A DNA stretch of 64,000 nt from Microbacterium sp. nov. GSS16 (GTDB lineage: Bacteria > Actinomycetota > Actinomycetes > Actinomycetales > Microbacteriaceae). The stretch is taken from assembly GCF_028198145.1 (NCBI RefSeq), contig NZ_CP116338.1, positions 434,001-498,000 on the forward strand, in the 5' to 3' direction. The notes beneath the pieces were generated by a model. The model had not been told where the DNA came from and did not search any database. It worked only from the letters and a program-made list of their open reading frames with translations. This document shows, one piece after another, positions 8,387 to 16,572 of this stretch. A program made the position numbers and the translations under genes. Numbering within the stretch: position 1 is the stretch's first letter; every line of letters begins with the position of its first letter.

Positions 8387-10222
8387 ATGGCAGCAGTTGC
8401 CGGCATCGCCGCTTTCATAATCGCGCTGTTCCTTAGCTACCAGATCTTCCCGGACCCCGGCACCGGCGGACTGGGCTACGCCGGCGGACGATTCATCTTC
8501 ACGATTGTCGTGACGATCGTGGTCTCGGTGATCGCCAGCAAGATCAGCAGCAACAGGCGCGCGGAGATGGAGCGCCATGAAGCTGAACTGGCACGGCAAC
8601 AGGAACGCGATGAGAGAGAGGCTAAGCAGCGACGCACTGAAGAGTCACGGAAGCTCGAGGATGCACGGCGGTTGGGCGCTCTGCAGGACGCACGTGAGCG
8701 CGTGAACCACCTGCGATCGCTCCTGTTGCGCCGCGAGCAACAGCGGCGGGACTCAGCGCACAGACTCGGTCGCTTTGCGTTTGGCGTCGTGGACGACGAA
8801 CTCCTCGCCAACATTGTGTGGGACAAGCTTGAGACTCGCGTCAGTGAGCGCTCCACAATCTCGGCTGAACAGATGGAGTCCCTGACCGGCGACCTCCACA
8901 TCAGTACTTACCGAAACCCACGACGCGTGCTGGACCTCGAGGGTATGCAGTACGCAACGCGTCTGGAGGGTCTCTCCATCCACCCGATTGACGACGAAGT
9001 CGACTTGGATCCGATCGCCGGACTCGTCAATCTACGCCGTCTCGAGATTCGTGGAGGGCGGGGCATCGCAAACATCGACGCGATCGCAACCCTCGACGGC
9101 CTGCAGCGGCTCGCGCTTGCTCACCTTGCGAACGTTGGAGACTTCCGGCCGCTGGCAGGTTTGGAGCGACTGTCTCAACTCGAACTCACAGCACTGCCGG
9201 ACTCATTGGAGTTCGACTCGATATCCGGTCTCCCTAGCCTCACCAAGCTCGTGTTGGGCGGCATGAGCCACTTCGGGGAATTGAGTGGAGTCTCGCACCT
9301 TCGGCATGTCACGGAGCTGGTTCTCTACTCCACCGGCGATCTCAACCACGTGTCGTCGCTCGCGAAGCTCGACAGGCTCGAGCGCCTGACCCTGGATGAC
9401 ATCCACCTCAGCGGCGCAAAGCAGGTCGCTCGACTGACCACGCTCACCTCGCTCTCATTGCGAAATGTCTCAGGGGTCGGCAATCTGGACGGCTTGTCAG
9501 CCCTAGGGAAACTTGAGGAACTCGAACTAGTTCAGGTTCGCCTCGATGAGTATCGGTACGAGGGCGGGAGCCTCGACCTCGGCCCGCTGTCAAGGCTGGC
9601 GAATCTCAGGAAGCTGCGACTGATCCAAGGGGATGGCTACACGACCTTCACGAACTGGGAGGCGGTCTCAAGCCTTCGAAGCTTGAAGAGTCTTGCCATT
9701 GAGGGCGATCTGGACCGAACCGCTCCGATGGAGGCAATCTCACACCTCGGCCGTTTGGAGGAGCTCAGCATCGCAGCGGCGATCCTGCCCGGTCTGGATG
9801 CGCTATCCGCGCTTACGCAGCTTCAGCGGCTGGAGATCGAAGGCGAGTGGATCGAGTTCGGGCCATCGAGCCTCCGGGATCTCAGGTCACTCGCCAGCCT
9901 TCCTATGCTCCGTACGCTCATCCTCGACACGTGCGGAGGCTGGGGCCTACTCGAAGACGTCGGACAGCTCAAGTCGCTCAGGCATCTTGAACTGAAGAAC
10001 CTTCATCTTGAAGCTGACTACGAAGACCTGAGTCCCCTCGCTGGACTATCCGGTTTGCAGACCCTTGTCCTCCGCGAAAACTCGAACCTCGTCCGCGATC
10101 TGAGCCCGCTGGAGCGACTGCCGAGACTGACAAGCCTCACGGTCGTCTCTAAGAGCTACGAAGCACCTTGGGACACCTCCCGCCTCGCCGACAAGCCGGG
10201 CTTGACGATCAGCACCCGATAG
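8387..10222 (+). CDS. Membrane-anchored coiled-coil leucine-rich-repeat protein
   Basis: 611 residues, ATG 8387 with GGAG 8 nt upstream. Two N-terminal membrane segments (about 3-19 and 32-51) are followed by a long charged coiled coil (about 55-125, EAELARQQERDEREAKQRR-like). A linker of about 60 residues leads into roughly 15 internalin-like leucine-rich repeats of 22-25 residues (DLDPIAGLVNLRRLEIRG, LDGLQRLALAHL, LSPLAGLSGLQTLVLREN) to the C-terminus. Internalin-type LRRs bind proteins. With this topology the repeats would be cytosolic, suggesting a sensor or scaffold rather than an adhesin. The 3' end overlaps the convergent gene by 67 nt. No catalytic domain is seen. Confidence 0.72.
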   Translation: MAAVAGIAAFIIALFLSYQIFPDPGTGGLGYAGGRFIFTIVVTIVVSVIASKISSNRRAEMERHEAELARQQERDEREAKQRRTEESRKLEDARRLGALQDARERVNHLRSLLLRREQQRRDSAHRLGRFAFGVVDDELLANIVWDKLETRVSERSTISAEQMESLTGDLHISTYRNPRRVLDLEGMQYATRLEGLSIHPIDDEVDLDPIAGLVNLRRLEIRGGRGIANIDAIATLDGLQRLALAHLANVGDFRPLAGLERLSQLELTALPDSLEFDSISGLPSLTKLVLGGMSHFGELSGVSHLRHVTELVLYSTGDLNHVSSLAKLDRLERLTLDDIHLSGAKQVARLTTLTSLSLRNVSGVGNLDGLSALGKLEELELVQVRLDEYRYEGGSLDLGPLSRLANLRKLRLIQGDGYTTFTNWEAVSSLRSLKSLAIEGDLDRTAPMEAISHLGRLEELSIAAAILPGLDALSALTQLQRLEIEGEWIEFGPSSLRDLRSLASLPMLRTLILDTCGGWGLLEDVGQLKSLRHLELKNLHLEADYEDLSPLAGLSGLQTLVLRENSNLVRDLSPLERLPRLTSLTVVSKSYEAPWDTSRLADKPGLTISTR

Positions 10223-10668
10223 GGCCGTCTCGCCTCGCGCGCTCGGGTAGGTCCGAATCGCAAGGGCCATGGTCCTCGACGACCTCGCAGTAGCACCAGG
10301 GAGACGGAGCCATGGCCGGCAGCAGCGGGGAGCAGGAACTCCACCCACATCAGAGCGACCTCTCCCGGACTTACCTCGGTTTGCTCGGAGTCGAGATAGA
10401 CAGTGGCAAGGTAATCGCTCCTTCCCGCCCCCACCGTCGCGCGCTCGGCGAACGCCGGCAGAACCCGCGGTCGGCGAGACGTGTTCGTCATCGACATCGC
10501 CGCGCGCCAGACGTGCTCGATCACGCGGTCCTCGACGATACACGGCGGATGCATCTCAACCCGTACGTGGTTGATCACGTACACGCGGCGAGCGCGCCGC
10601 CTCCACCAAACGGCCGCGACGAGCACCGCGGCGACCACCGCGAGAACGACCCAGATCCACACATCCAC
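10156..10668 (-). CDS. Small single-pass membrane protein, unknown function
   Basis: About 170 residues. GTG 10668 is preceded by GAGGAGG at 8 nt, better placed than the in-frame GTG at 10677. One N-terminal transmembrane helix (VWIWVVLAVVAAVLVAAVWW) is followed by a basic stop-transfer and a beta-strand-rich domain (VYVINHVRVEMHPPCIVED ... VALMWVEFLL). It converges on the LRR gene with a 67-nt overlap of the coding 3' ends. No family recognised. Confidence 0.5.
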   Translation of the reverse strand: MDVWIWVVLAVVAAVLVAAVWWRRRARRVYVINHVRVEMHPPCIVEDRVIEHVWRAAMSMTNTSRRPRVLPAFAERATVGAGRSDYLATVYLDSEQTEVSPGEVALMWVEFLLPAAAGHGSVSLVLLRGRRGPWPLRFGPTRAREARRPYRVLIVKPGLSARREVSQGAS

Positions 10669-10727
10669 CGCGAGCACCTCCTCGGGCTACACCCCAGGCA
10701 TACCCCCGGCCGCGGACACGGGATGGG

Positions 10728-10815
10728 TCAGAACTCGCCGATCGCTATTCCGAGGCGCAGGTAGAGGTCGGTGACGGCTTCGTTGTTCACGCTGTATCTG
10801 ACCCAGACACCCTTT
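10728..10815 (-). pseudogene. C-terminal remnant resembling an ArsR-type regulator
   Basis: The last 28 or so codons before the TGA at 10728-10730 read KGVWVRYSVNNEAVTDLY and onward, close to the wing and C-terminal helix of ArsR-family repressors (typical pattern 'G.WV.Y.VN.EAL..L'). Upstream of about 10815 the reading turns into antisense of the recombinase gene. The junction suggests that a deletion or insertion joined two truncated genes. The family call is tentative. Confidence 0.35.
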
Positions 10816-10856
10816 CTGGATTCCCCCGCACCGCCGGCGGGTCGGCGAGCAACCGG

Positions 10857-11855
10857 GTGGTCGAGAAGCGTGGTTTCCTGACCAAGGCCGAGGCGGAGGC
10901 CTGGCTGACGACGGAGAAGTCCAAGCTGATCACCGGCGACTGGACCGACCCCCGCAAGGCGAGCGTGACAGTCGGCTCGCTTGCTCCGGCGTGGCTCGAG
11001 ATCAAGCGGCGCACGCTCAAGGCGTCCGCCTACCGGCCGCTCGAGACGAGTTGGCGGCTGCACGTCGCTCCGCGATGGGCGAACGTTCCGCTGCGGCGCG
11101 TGGTCAACGGCGACGTCGCCGCGTGGCTGAGCGAGGTCGATCGTTCACCGTCGATCGTGCACCGCGCGTACGGCGTACTCAACGGCATCCTGAGGCAGGC
11201 GGTGGAGGACGGGCGACTGTCGCGCAATCCAGCTACCGGAGTCGATTCGTTGCCGCGCCGGCGCACGCGACGGATGCGGCGGTACCTCACGCAGGACGAG
11301 CTGCGACGAGTCGCGGACGCGAGCGGGTCGCACCGATCACTTGTGCTTACGCTCGGCTATTGCGGCCTACGTTGGGGTGAGGCCGTCGCGCTGAAGGTGG
11401 CTGACGTCGACCTCGAGCGCCGACGCATCACCGTGCACCGGTCCGCCGTCGAGGTGCACGGTCAGCTCCACATCAGCACGCCCAAGACGGATGCCGGCAC
11501 CCGGCTCGTGCCACTCCCTGCGATCGTGGTCGACGCGCTGCGGCCGGAGCTGTCGGGGCGACGCAAGAGCGATCTGGTCTTCCCCGGCCCGACCGGCGAC
11601 TACATGCGGCGCGTGCGCGCGTCGGCGGGCTCGAAGTCGTGGTGGAAGACTGCGCTGGCGACGACTGGCGTCGAGACGATGGTTCTTCACGACCTGCGGC
11701 ACACCGCCGCGTCGATCGCGGTGAACGCCGGCGGCAACGTGAAGTCGGTGCAGCGGATGCTCGGCCATGCGTCGGCCGCGATGACGCTCGATCGGTATGC
11801 GGATCTGTTCGACGACGGGCTGGATCGACTACTCGGCCAGATTGACGGCGCATAG
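10857..11855 (+). CDS. int: Tyrosine recombinase/integrase of the island, probably N-terminally truncated
   Basis: 332 residues from GTG 10857. It contains the end of the arm-binding domain (EKRGFLTKAEAEAWL), a SAM-like core-binding domain (about 37-125) and a full catalytic domain with R172 (GLRWGE), K210, H278-x-x-R281, H304 (LGHASA) and Y314 (DRYADL). All six catalytic positions are intact. Relatives carry another 20-30 residues (a short beta-sheet around 'WRVRY.DP.G') before the first visible motif. Here the upstream sequence does not encode them and instead reads as an ArsR-like gene end. No Shine-Dalgarno stands before GTG 10857. It likely integrated the island at tRNA-Ser; present activity is uncertain. 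Confidence 0.75.
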   Translation: MVEKRGFLTKAEAEAWLTTEKSKLITGDWTDPRKASVTVGSLAPAWLEIKRRTLKASAYRPLETSWRLHVAPRWANVPLRRVVNGDVAAWLSEVDRSPSIVHRAYGVLNGILRQAVEDGRLSRNPATGVDSLPRRRTRRMRRYLTQDELRRVADASGSHRSLVLTLGYCGLRWGEAVALKVADVDLERRRITVHRSAVEVHGQLHISTPKTDAGTRLVPLPAIVVDALRPELSGRRKSDLVFPGPTGDYMRRVRASAGSKSWWKTALATTGVETMVLHDLRHTAASIAVNAGGNVKSVQRMLGHASAAMTLDRYADLFDDGLDRLLGQIDGA

Positions 11856-12063
11856 GATCGCTCGTTCGGGTGGGTAATGCAGCGATGAATCCCGGCTCAG
11901 TCGAACGTCCGGCATAATGTGCCCACAGGCGCACTCTGGGGGATGCAATGTCCGAAGCGGTATCGCGGTCTCGATCGTCGAGCGACCAGCAAGGGCTGGC
12001 GCAGCGCGCGAAGCGATGTCGGCCTCAGCCCTGCTTCGATTCCCTGGCGCGGAGGGCAGGCGG

Positions 12064-12963
12064 ATGGATCCTCTGATCGGAAACTACCCGGCGCTTCAGC
12101 AGTCCGCGGCGGCGGCATCGCGCGACGCCCAGAGACACTACTTGCTCGCACTTCGAACTCGACTTGTCGGTCTGCTAGTCGCTGCATTCGGTGGCGGGCT
12201 CGTAATGTCCCTCGGATCGCCAACCGTGGGTGGATGGATCGTGCTGGGAGGGTTCTTGGTCGCGGTCGGGTCCGAGGTATGGAACGCGATCGAGAAGGCG
12301 GATCGCACATGGTACCAAGGTCGCGCTGCCGCCGAGTCCGCCAAGACATTGGCATGGCGATACGCAGTGCGAGGCGAGTCATTTGCATCCTCGCCTGCGG
12401 CGGATCAAGAGTTCGTGGAGCGTGTCAGGGAACTGCTGCTCGAACTCGGTGACTTGCTCCTTCCCTCCACGTCCACAACCAATCAGATTACGCCTGCGAT
12501 GCGGGCAATCCGGGGGGCGTCATTCAACGAGCGAAAGCAGATCTACCGGGAAGGTCGGGTAGAGGCACAGCGGAGGTGGTACTCCGACCGAGCAAACGCA
12601 AATCGCATTGCCGCGCGGCGATGGACAGTCGCGTTGCTTGCGTTCGAAGTCCTGGGAGTTCTTGGTGGCACGTTGGTGGTCGCTGGCGTTGTGGAGGTCG
12701 ACGTCCTCGGACTTCTCGCTGCGGCAGTTGCTGCCGGCACAGCCTGGGTTCAGGCGAAACAATTCAGAACGCTGGCAACGGCATATGGCTTGACGGCTCA
12801 AGAACTCGCCGCGGTCAGGGACCACCTAGATGCCATCGAGAGCGAAGCCGAGTGGGCAATGTTTGTAGGTGAGGCTGAGGAAGCGATCTCACGTGAACAC
12901 ACGACTTGGCGCGCTTCTCGTGGAGTGCGTCTACCGCAGGAGCCGTTGGGACCAGGCACATGA
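12064..12963 (+). CDS. Double-SLATT (DUF4231-like) membrane effector
   Basis: 299 residues, ATG 12064 with GGAGG 8 nt upstream. Two SLATT-like modules occur in tandem, each a pair of transmembrane helices (about 32-50 and 55-72; 188-209 and 212-230) flanked by cytosolic helices. Signature pieces are W83-Y-x-GR-x3-AES-x-K-x2-AWRY in the first and RRWYSDRANAN (170-180) in the second. SLATT proteins are predicted pore-forming effectors found beside nucleotide-signal enzymes in bacterial conflict systems. The stop overlaps the start of the TIR gene by 4 bp (ATGA), so the two are co-transcribed and translationally coupled. A pore function is inferred from the family. Confidence 0.75.
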   Translation: MDPLIGNYPALQQSAAAASRDAQRHYLLALRTRLVGLLVAAFGGGLVMSLGSPTVGGWIVLGGFLVAVGSEVWNAIEKADRTWYQGRAAAESAKTLAWRYAVRGESFASSPAADQEFVERVRELLLELGDLLLPSTSTTNQITPAMRAIRGASFNERKQIYREGRVEAQRRWYSDRANANRIAARRWTVALLAFEVLGVLGGTLVVAGVVEVDVLGLLAAAVAAGTAWVQAKQFRTLATAYGLTAQELAAVRDHLDAIESEAEWAMFVGEAEEAISREHTTWRASRGVRLPQEPLGPGT

Positions 12964-15900
12964 GCAAAGCCTCGGGCGATTCCCCTCGACACGACGAGCG
13001 CGACGCGAACATCAATCCTCGAACCCACGACTATGACTACGACGCGTTCATTTCCTACCGCTCAACTGCCAAGCGGCAAGCGCGCGCCATCAAGGCATCT
13101 CTTGAGACGATCGGCCGAATCGATGACCCCGAGCGAGGTTTCCGCGTCTTCCAGGACTCGACATCCCTTCGAAAAGGAGAACTGACGCGTGAGATCCATT
13201 CCGCCCTCGAGCGGAGCTGGTCTCTAGTCGTCCTCCTCGCGGCAGATACGGTCGAATCGTCCTGGGTGAATGACGAGATCGACCACTGGCTGAGGAACGG
13301 CGGATCCGCGGAACGCCTCTTCCTCGTTCGGCTTGACGACGTAGACCTGAGTTGGACGGGACACGGGTTCACGACGCCTTCCGCGCTCCCGCCTGCACTT
13401 CGGTCGGCATTTTCCGGACAGCAGACCTACACGAATCTGTCCCGAGCGCGGGGGCGGGTGGGGCCTTCGCTCCTGATCACTCTCTATGCCGCGATCAAGG
13501 GCCCGAGTACCGACCCAGAGGATGTGGCGTGGGACGTCTTTGCGCAGGCGCGCAGGCGACGTCGGTTGGTTACTGTCGTCGTGGCGCTGCTGAGTCTTCT
13601 CCTTCTGGCGACAACGGCGGCCGCAATCTGGGCGGCGGTTAGCCAACGCGCCGCGGAGGAGTCAGCGGCGAACGCGCGGGCGGAAGCGGACGCGGCTCAA
13701 GCCATACTTGCTGGCGAGTCTTCGGCCGTCCGGTCCGCGGAGCTCGCACTCACGGCGGCAGCGAGCGCGGATACACCTAGCGTTCGGGCAGCGATGCTCT
13801 ACGCCGCGGATCGCGCGGGCGCGCTTCTCCACAGCGTGGAAACAGGCAACTTCAAGAGCGATGGCCTCTCCCTGCTCGACGGGCTAATCGCGGTCACTGG
13901 GACCACCCCTGATGGGAACGAACTGCGCGTGTATGACGCCGAAACGGGAAGGCTGATTGCATCAGGACCAGCCGCCGGCCAACTGACTTCTTTCCAGTTG
14001 CTTTCCCCCACGTTCGGCGTGGCGTGCCAGGACTACCTACCGTTCTCCGTGCGTGTCAAGGAGGGATCAATCGCACTTGAAGCCCTGCAGACGCGCCAGT
14101 CAACGCCTCCCGACACGGGAGGCGAAGGTCCCTTCTCAACATGCACGGTGGATCCCGCCACCGACGGGCTAGTGGTCAGCTACAGCTCAGCGTCCCAGGA
14201 TGGATGGGTCGCTGGCACGGAGTGGGTGGCCGAAGACCAGACCTTGCAGATTATGGATGAGCTCGCCTTGCTCACGTCTCAGACACCGGATGTGCTGGCG
14301 CTAAGCGTCGGGCTTCGGACGGGGATCTTCGACCTCGACACGCGAGAGTGGTTCGACTTCGGCGACGCGCTGTCGATTGACGCGGTGCGCGACGTGGATT
14401 CTGATGGGACTTTCCTCGCGGTCACTGGTCCTGTGGATGCTCACCGTGGTTGGGCATTCATGCGAGACGATGGAGAGGGCTACTCGCTGGAGCCCATCGA
14501 GATCGACAGCGCCGTCCGCGACGTAGCCGCAATCGTTGCCCCACCCGAGTCGGGCAGCGCGTCGCGATTCACCGGTGACGTCGTGACAATATCTGAGCTG
14601 GGCGAGATTCGAGCGACGACTGCGTCGTCAAGTATCAGCTTCGCCGTTCCCGCCGGTTACGACCCCGCGACGGCGAATCGACCTCGACTAGTGCGAGTTG
14701 GTCCGTCAATCTATGTCGCAGTGTTCGCCAGCACAGCAGCTGTCATAGATCTGGCGCCGGACGATGTGTCCGCGAGTGGCTGGACCACTGCGCCGAACGG
14801 TTGGGCGTATCTCGTTGTTGGCGCACCGGTGGCCCAGGCTACGTCAGAACTCCGAGACCCGGTGCTGGATGTATGCGACGACAGAGTCATTCTGCGTGGG
14901 GAGGCGTCATCTGGCGCCTTCGGCAACCTAATTGTTTCAGCCGAAGGAGACTATCGTTTGATCGAGTCTTGGACCGTCGGATTCTCGACTGACTGCGCTA
15001 TCTCTCAAGCGGGCCCAGAGGCGATGTGGGTCGGCCACGACGTCTCCGACGACATCACATCCACCGAGGGTGAAGTAGCTGGCACGACAATTGCCAGTCA
15101 GGAGTACCTCGTGCGCGCGTCCGCAAACGGGCAGCTACTCATCTACTCCCGCGCGAGCGGATCTCATGCGTGGAAGTGGGCGCCCGACTCAGACCGAGTC
15201 AGCTACCGCGGCGGCTACGGTGACGGTGTCGCCGTGACCAATGACGGCGTTAGGTTCCTCGACGCCGGGAAGCAGATTGCGTTTGTCGAGGCGATGGTTG
15301 AGGAGGCGCGGCTCGCCACTGCGCCTGATGCTCAATCGGCAGTCCTCTACTCCGCGAATTGGTCCGAATTGCCCGCCCAACTTGTCACGCCAGATGGGGT
15401 CCGCGAGGTCCCCGCCTGCAACGACGCCATGTCCGTCACGTACGTACCCTCCGGCGACTTCGAATCGACCCGGTCCGATGCAGAGGACTACGCGGCGGTT
15501 GGGGTGCTTGAGGCTGACGGCGAACTCAACTCAACAAAGGTTGTCGAGTGTCTCACGGGCCTGCGTTGGGAGGGTGTAGACCCCCGATGGGTGAGCACCT
15601 ACTCGATCGACGAGCAGGGCGGAGTAATCACGCTGCGCGATCCCAATCGCGGGTACGTCCACATCGGATGGACCAACGATCAAGCACCAGCGGTGAGTGT
15701 GTACTCTCCGAGCGAAGATTCCCCGATACCAGAACCCGGTTCAGTCTCCCAGGCCGGTCAGCCAGTCTGGAGCCGTAGCGGAGACTGGCTTGCCTACAGC
15801 GAAGGCGAAGTCGTCTTGCACGCCGAGGACAACGGTTGGAGGGAACCGACGCAGTTGAACTGGCAGATCTTCATGCTCCAGGGCGTCGCTTTCCTCGATG

Positions 15901-16160
15901 AGGGACTCTTGTTTGGCGTCGGCTACAGCGGGGACTTCAAGATCATCGAGGCGAACACGTTGCGCACACTCGTACGCGGAAAACTGCCTGTCGAGCGGGT
16001 GGCATACCTCGAGGCGAGCGCCGGTGCAGGCGTTGCGACCGTCCGTCTAGAGACGACTGACATACCGCCCACGGACGACGGGACGCTGACGATTCCAGTC
16101 TCTCGGGACAGGCTTCGGGATGTGCTGTGCGAGATTCATCGCTTGGCCGTCTGCGAATAG
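12960..16160 (+). CDS. TIR-transmembrane-beta-propeller-like protein
   Basis: 1066 residues. The start is ATG 12960, overlapping the SLATT stop. Residues 25-180 form a TIR domain: YDAFISYRS at 28-35, the FRVFQDSTSL loop at 61-70, and the putative NADase glutamate E106 in SWVNDEIDHW. One transmembrane helix follows (about 203-226, after RRRRR), then a short Ala/Glu-rich coil (227-260). About 800 residues are beta-rich with WD40-like blades (for example VYDAETGRLIASGP) and would lie outside the membrane. Bacterial TIR effectors cleave NAD+ or make cyclic ADP-ribose signals; related TIR-WD40 proteins occur in actinobacteria. Likely the sensor/enzyme partner of the SLATT protein. No NTPase domain is present. 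Confidence 0.78.
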   Translation: MSKASGDSPRHDERDANINPRTHDYDYDAFISYRSTAKRQARAIKASLETIGRIDDPERGFRVFQDSTSLRKGELTREIHSALERSWSLVVLLAADTVESSWVNDEIDHWLRNGGSAERLFLVRLDDVDLSWTGHGFTTPSALPPALRSAFSGQQTYTNLSRARGRVGPSLLITLYAAIKGPSTDPEDVAWDVFAQARRRRRLVTVVVALLSLLLLATTAAAIWAAVSQRAAEESAANARAEADAAQAILAGESSAVRSAELALTAAASADTPSVRAAMLYAADRAGALLHSVETGNFKSDGLSLLDGLIAVTGTTPDGNELRVYDAETGRLIASGPAAGQLTSFQLLSPTFGVACQDYLPFSVRVKEGSIALEALQTRQSTPPDTGGEGPFSTCTVDPATDGLVVSYSSASQDGWVAGTEWVAEDQTLQIMDELALLTSQTPDVLALSVGLRTGIFDLDTREWFDFGDALSIDAVRDVDSDGTFLAVTGPVDAHRGWAFMRDDGEGYSLEPIEIDSAVRDVAAIVAPPESGSASRFTGDVVTISELGEIRATTASSSISFAVPAGYDPATANRPRLVRVGPSIYVAVFASTAAVIDLAPDDVSASGWTTAPNGWAYLVVGAPVAQATSELRDPVLDVCDDRVILRGEASSGAFGNLIVSAEGDYRLIESWTVGFSTDCAISQAGPEAMWVGHDVSDDITSTEGEVAGTTIASQEYLVRASANGQLLIYSRASGSHAWKWAPDSDRVSYRGGYGDGVAVTNDGVRFLDAGKQIAFVEAMVEEARLATAPDAQSAVLYSANWSELPAQLVTPDGVREVPACNDAMSVTYVPSGDFESTRSDAEDYAAVGVLEADGELNSTKVVECLTGLRWEGVDPRWVSTYSIDEQGGVITLRDPNRGYVHIGWTNDQAPAVSVYSPSEDSPIPEPGSVSQAGQPVWSRSGDWLAYSEGEVVLHAEDNGWREPTQLNWQIFMLQGVAFLDEGLLFGVGYSGDFKIIEANTLRTLVRGKLPVERVAYLEASAGAGVATVRLETTDIPPTDDGTLTIPVSRDRLRDVLCEIHRLAVCE

Positions 16161-16256
16161 CCAAGCGTGGAGTCCACGGAACCGCCCCTGTGGGACTACG
16201 AAGTGGCGGAGGACTGGACACCACATCGATGCCACGCGAAGCGGGGAGGGGATGTG

Positions 16257-16299
16257 ATGACGTCTCAGGACATGGGTGACAGTTCTGGGACATCACACT
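16257..16299. repeat. IS481-like end motif near the right island end
   Basis: Reads gatgacgtctcaggacatgg and then, after a short spacer, tctgggacatcacac: two copies of a GACATC/TCAGGACAT motif like the ends seen at 2912-2930 and 6041-6069. There is no transposase. It may be an insertion-sequence footprint left after deletion. Confidence 0.35.
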
Positions 16300-16315
16300 T
16301 CGTCTGAGTTGCGCG

Positions 16316-16337
16316 ATTCGTGGCAGAGACGTGGCAG
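16316..16337 (+). promoter_or_regulatory. Candidate recombinase arm-binding site, right end
   Basis: Paired GTGGCA motifs in the same orientation and spacing as at 3049-3070 (19 of 22 positions identical), about 70 bp inside the right attachment repeat. Confidence 0.5.
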
Positions 16338-16367
16338 AAACGCCCCTCACACCCCGCAGGAAGCAGA

Positions 16368-16391
16368 AAACCCGCGGAATTCCGCGGGTTT
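16368..16391. terminator. Hairpin downstream of tRNA-Ser(GCU)
   Basis: A perfect 10-bp stem (16368-16377 with 16382-16391) with the loop aatt, flanked by A and T runs on each side. It lies 20 bp beyond the tRNA 3' end and 207 bp after the TIR gene, so it could stop transcripts from both strands. Confidence 0.65.
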
Positions 16392-16408
16392 CGAGCCAGG
16401 ATCTGAGA

Positions 16409-16429
16409 GCGGAGACGGAGGGATTTGAA
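16409..16429 (+). repeat. Right attachment site (attR) within tRNA-Ser(GCU)
   Basis: A 21-bp exact copy of 2934-2954. It spans the T-loop half and acceptor 3' strand of tRNA-Ser plus two bases past the gene. Confidence 0.8.
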
Positions 16430-16498
16430 CCCTCGGTCCCCTTGCGAGGACTCCACCTTAGCAGGGTGGTGCACTAGGCCTGACTATGCGACGTCTCC
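16411..16498 (-). tRNA. tRNA-Ser (anticodon GCU)
   Basis: 88 nt. The acceptor stem GGAGACG pairs with CGTCTCC. The anticodon stem CCACC/GGTGG encloses CTGCTAA. A long variable arm typical of serine tRNAs and the GGTTCAAATCC T-loop are present. The CCA end is not encoded. It decodes AGC/AGU. The 3' end serves as the integration site of the island. Confidence 0.95.
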
Positions 16499-16572
16499 AG
16501 GCACCCGGTTTCCACTGGATGCGCCTTGCAATCATAACGGTTCTGCGGGGCTCCTACGAATCGAGCGCGTGT

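Larger units (their letters stand above)
2934..16429. mobile_element. Genomic island integrated at tRNA-Ser(GCU), about 13.5 kb
   Basis: Bounded by identical 21-bp direct repeats at 2934-2954 and 16409-16429. The right copy is the 3' end of the intact tRNA-Ser gene, the classic target of tyrosine recombinases, and such a recombinase lies inside at 10857-11855. By eye the interior genes are less GC-biased at third codon positions than the flanking core. None is a housekeeping gene: HEPN/Abi-like, polymorphic toxin, EcsC/TerB-like, LRR and other membrane proteins, SLATT and TIR. Removing the segment would restore tRNA-Ser followed by the sequence left of 2934. No transfer or replication genes are seen, so it is an integrative or mobilizable island rather than a complete ICE. 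Confidence 0.8.
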
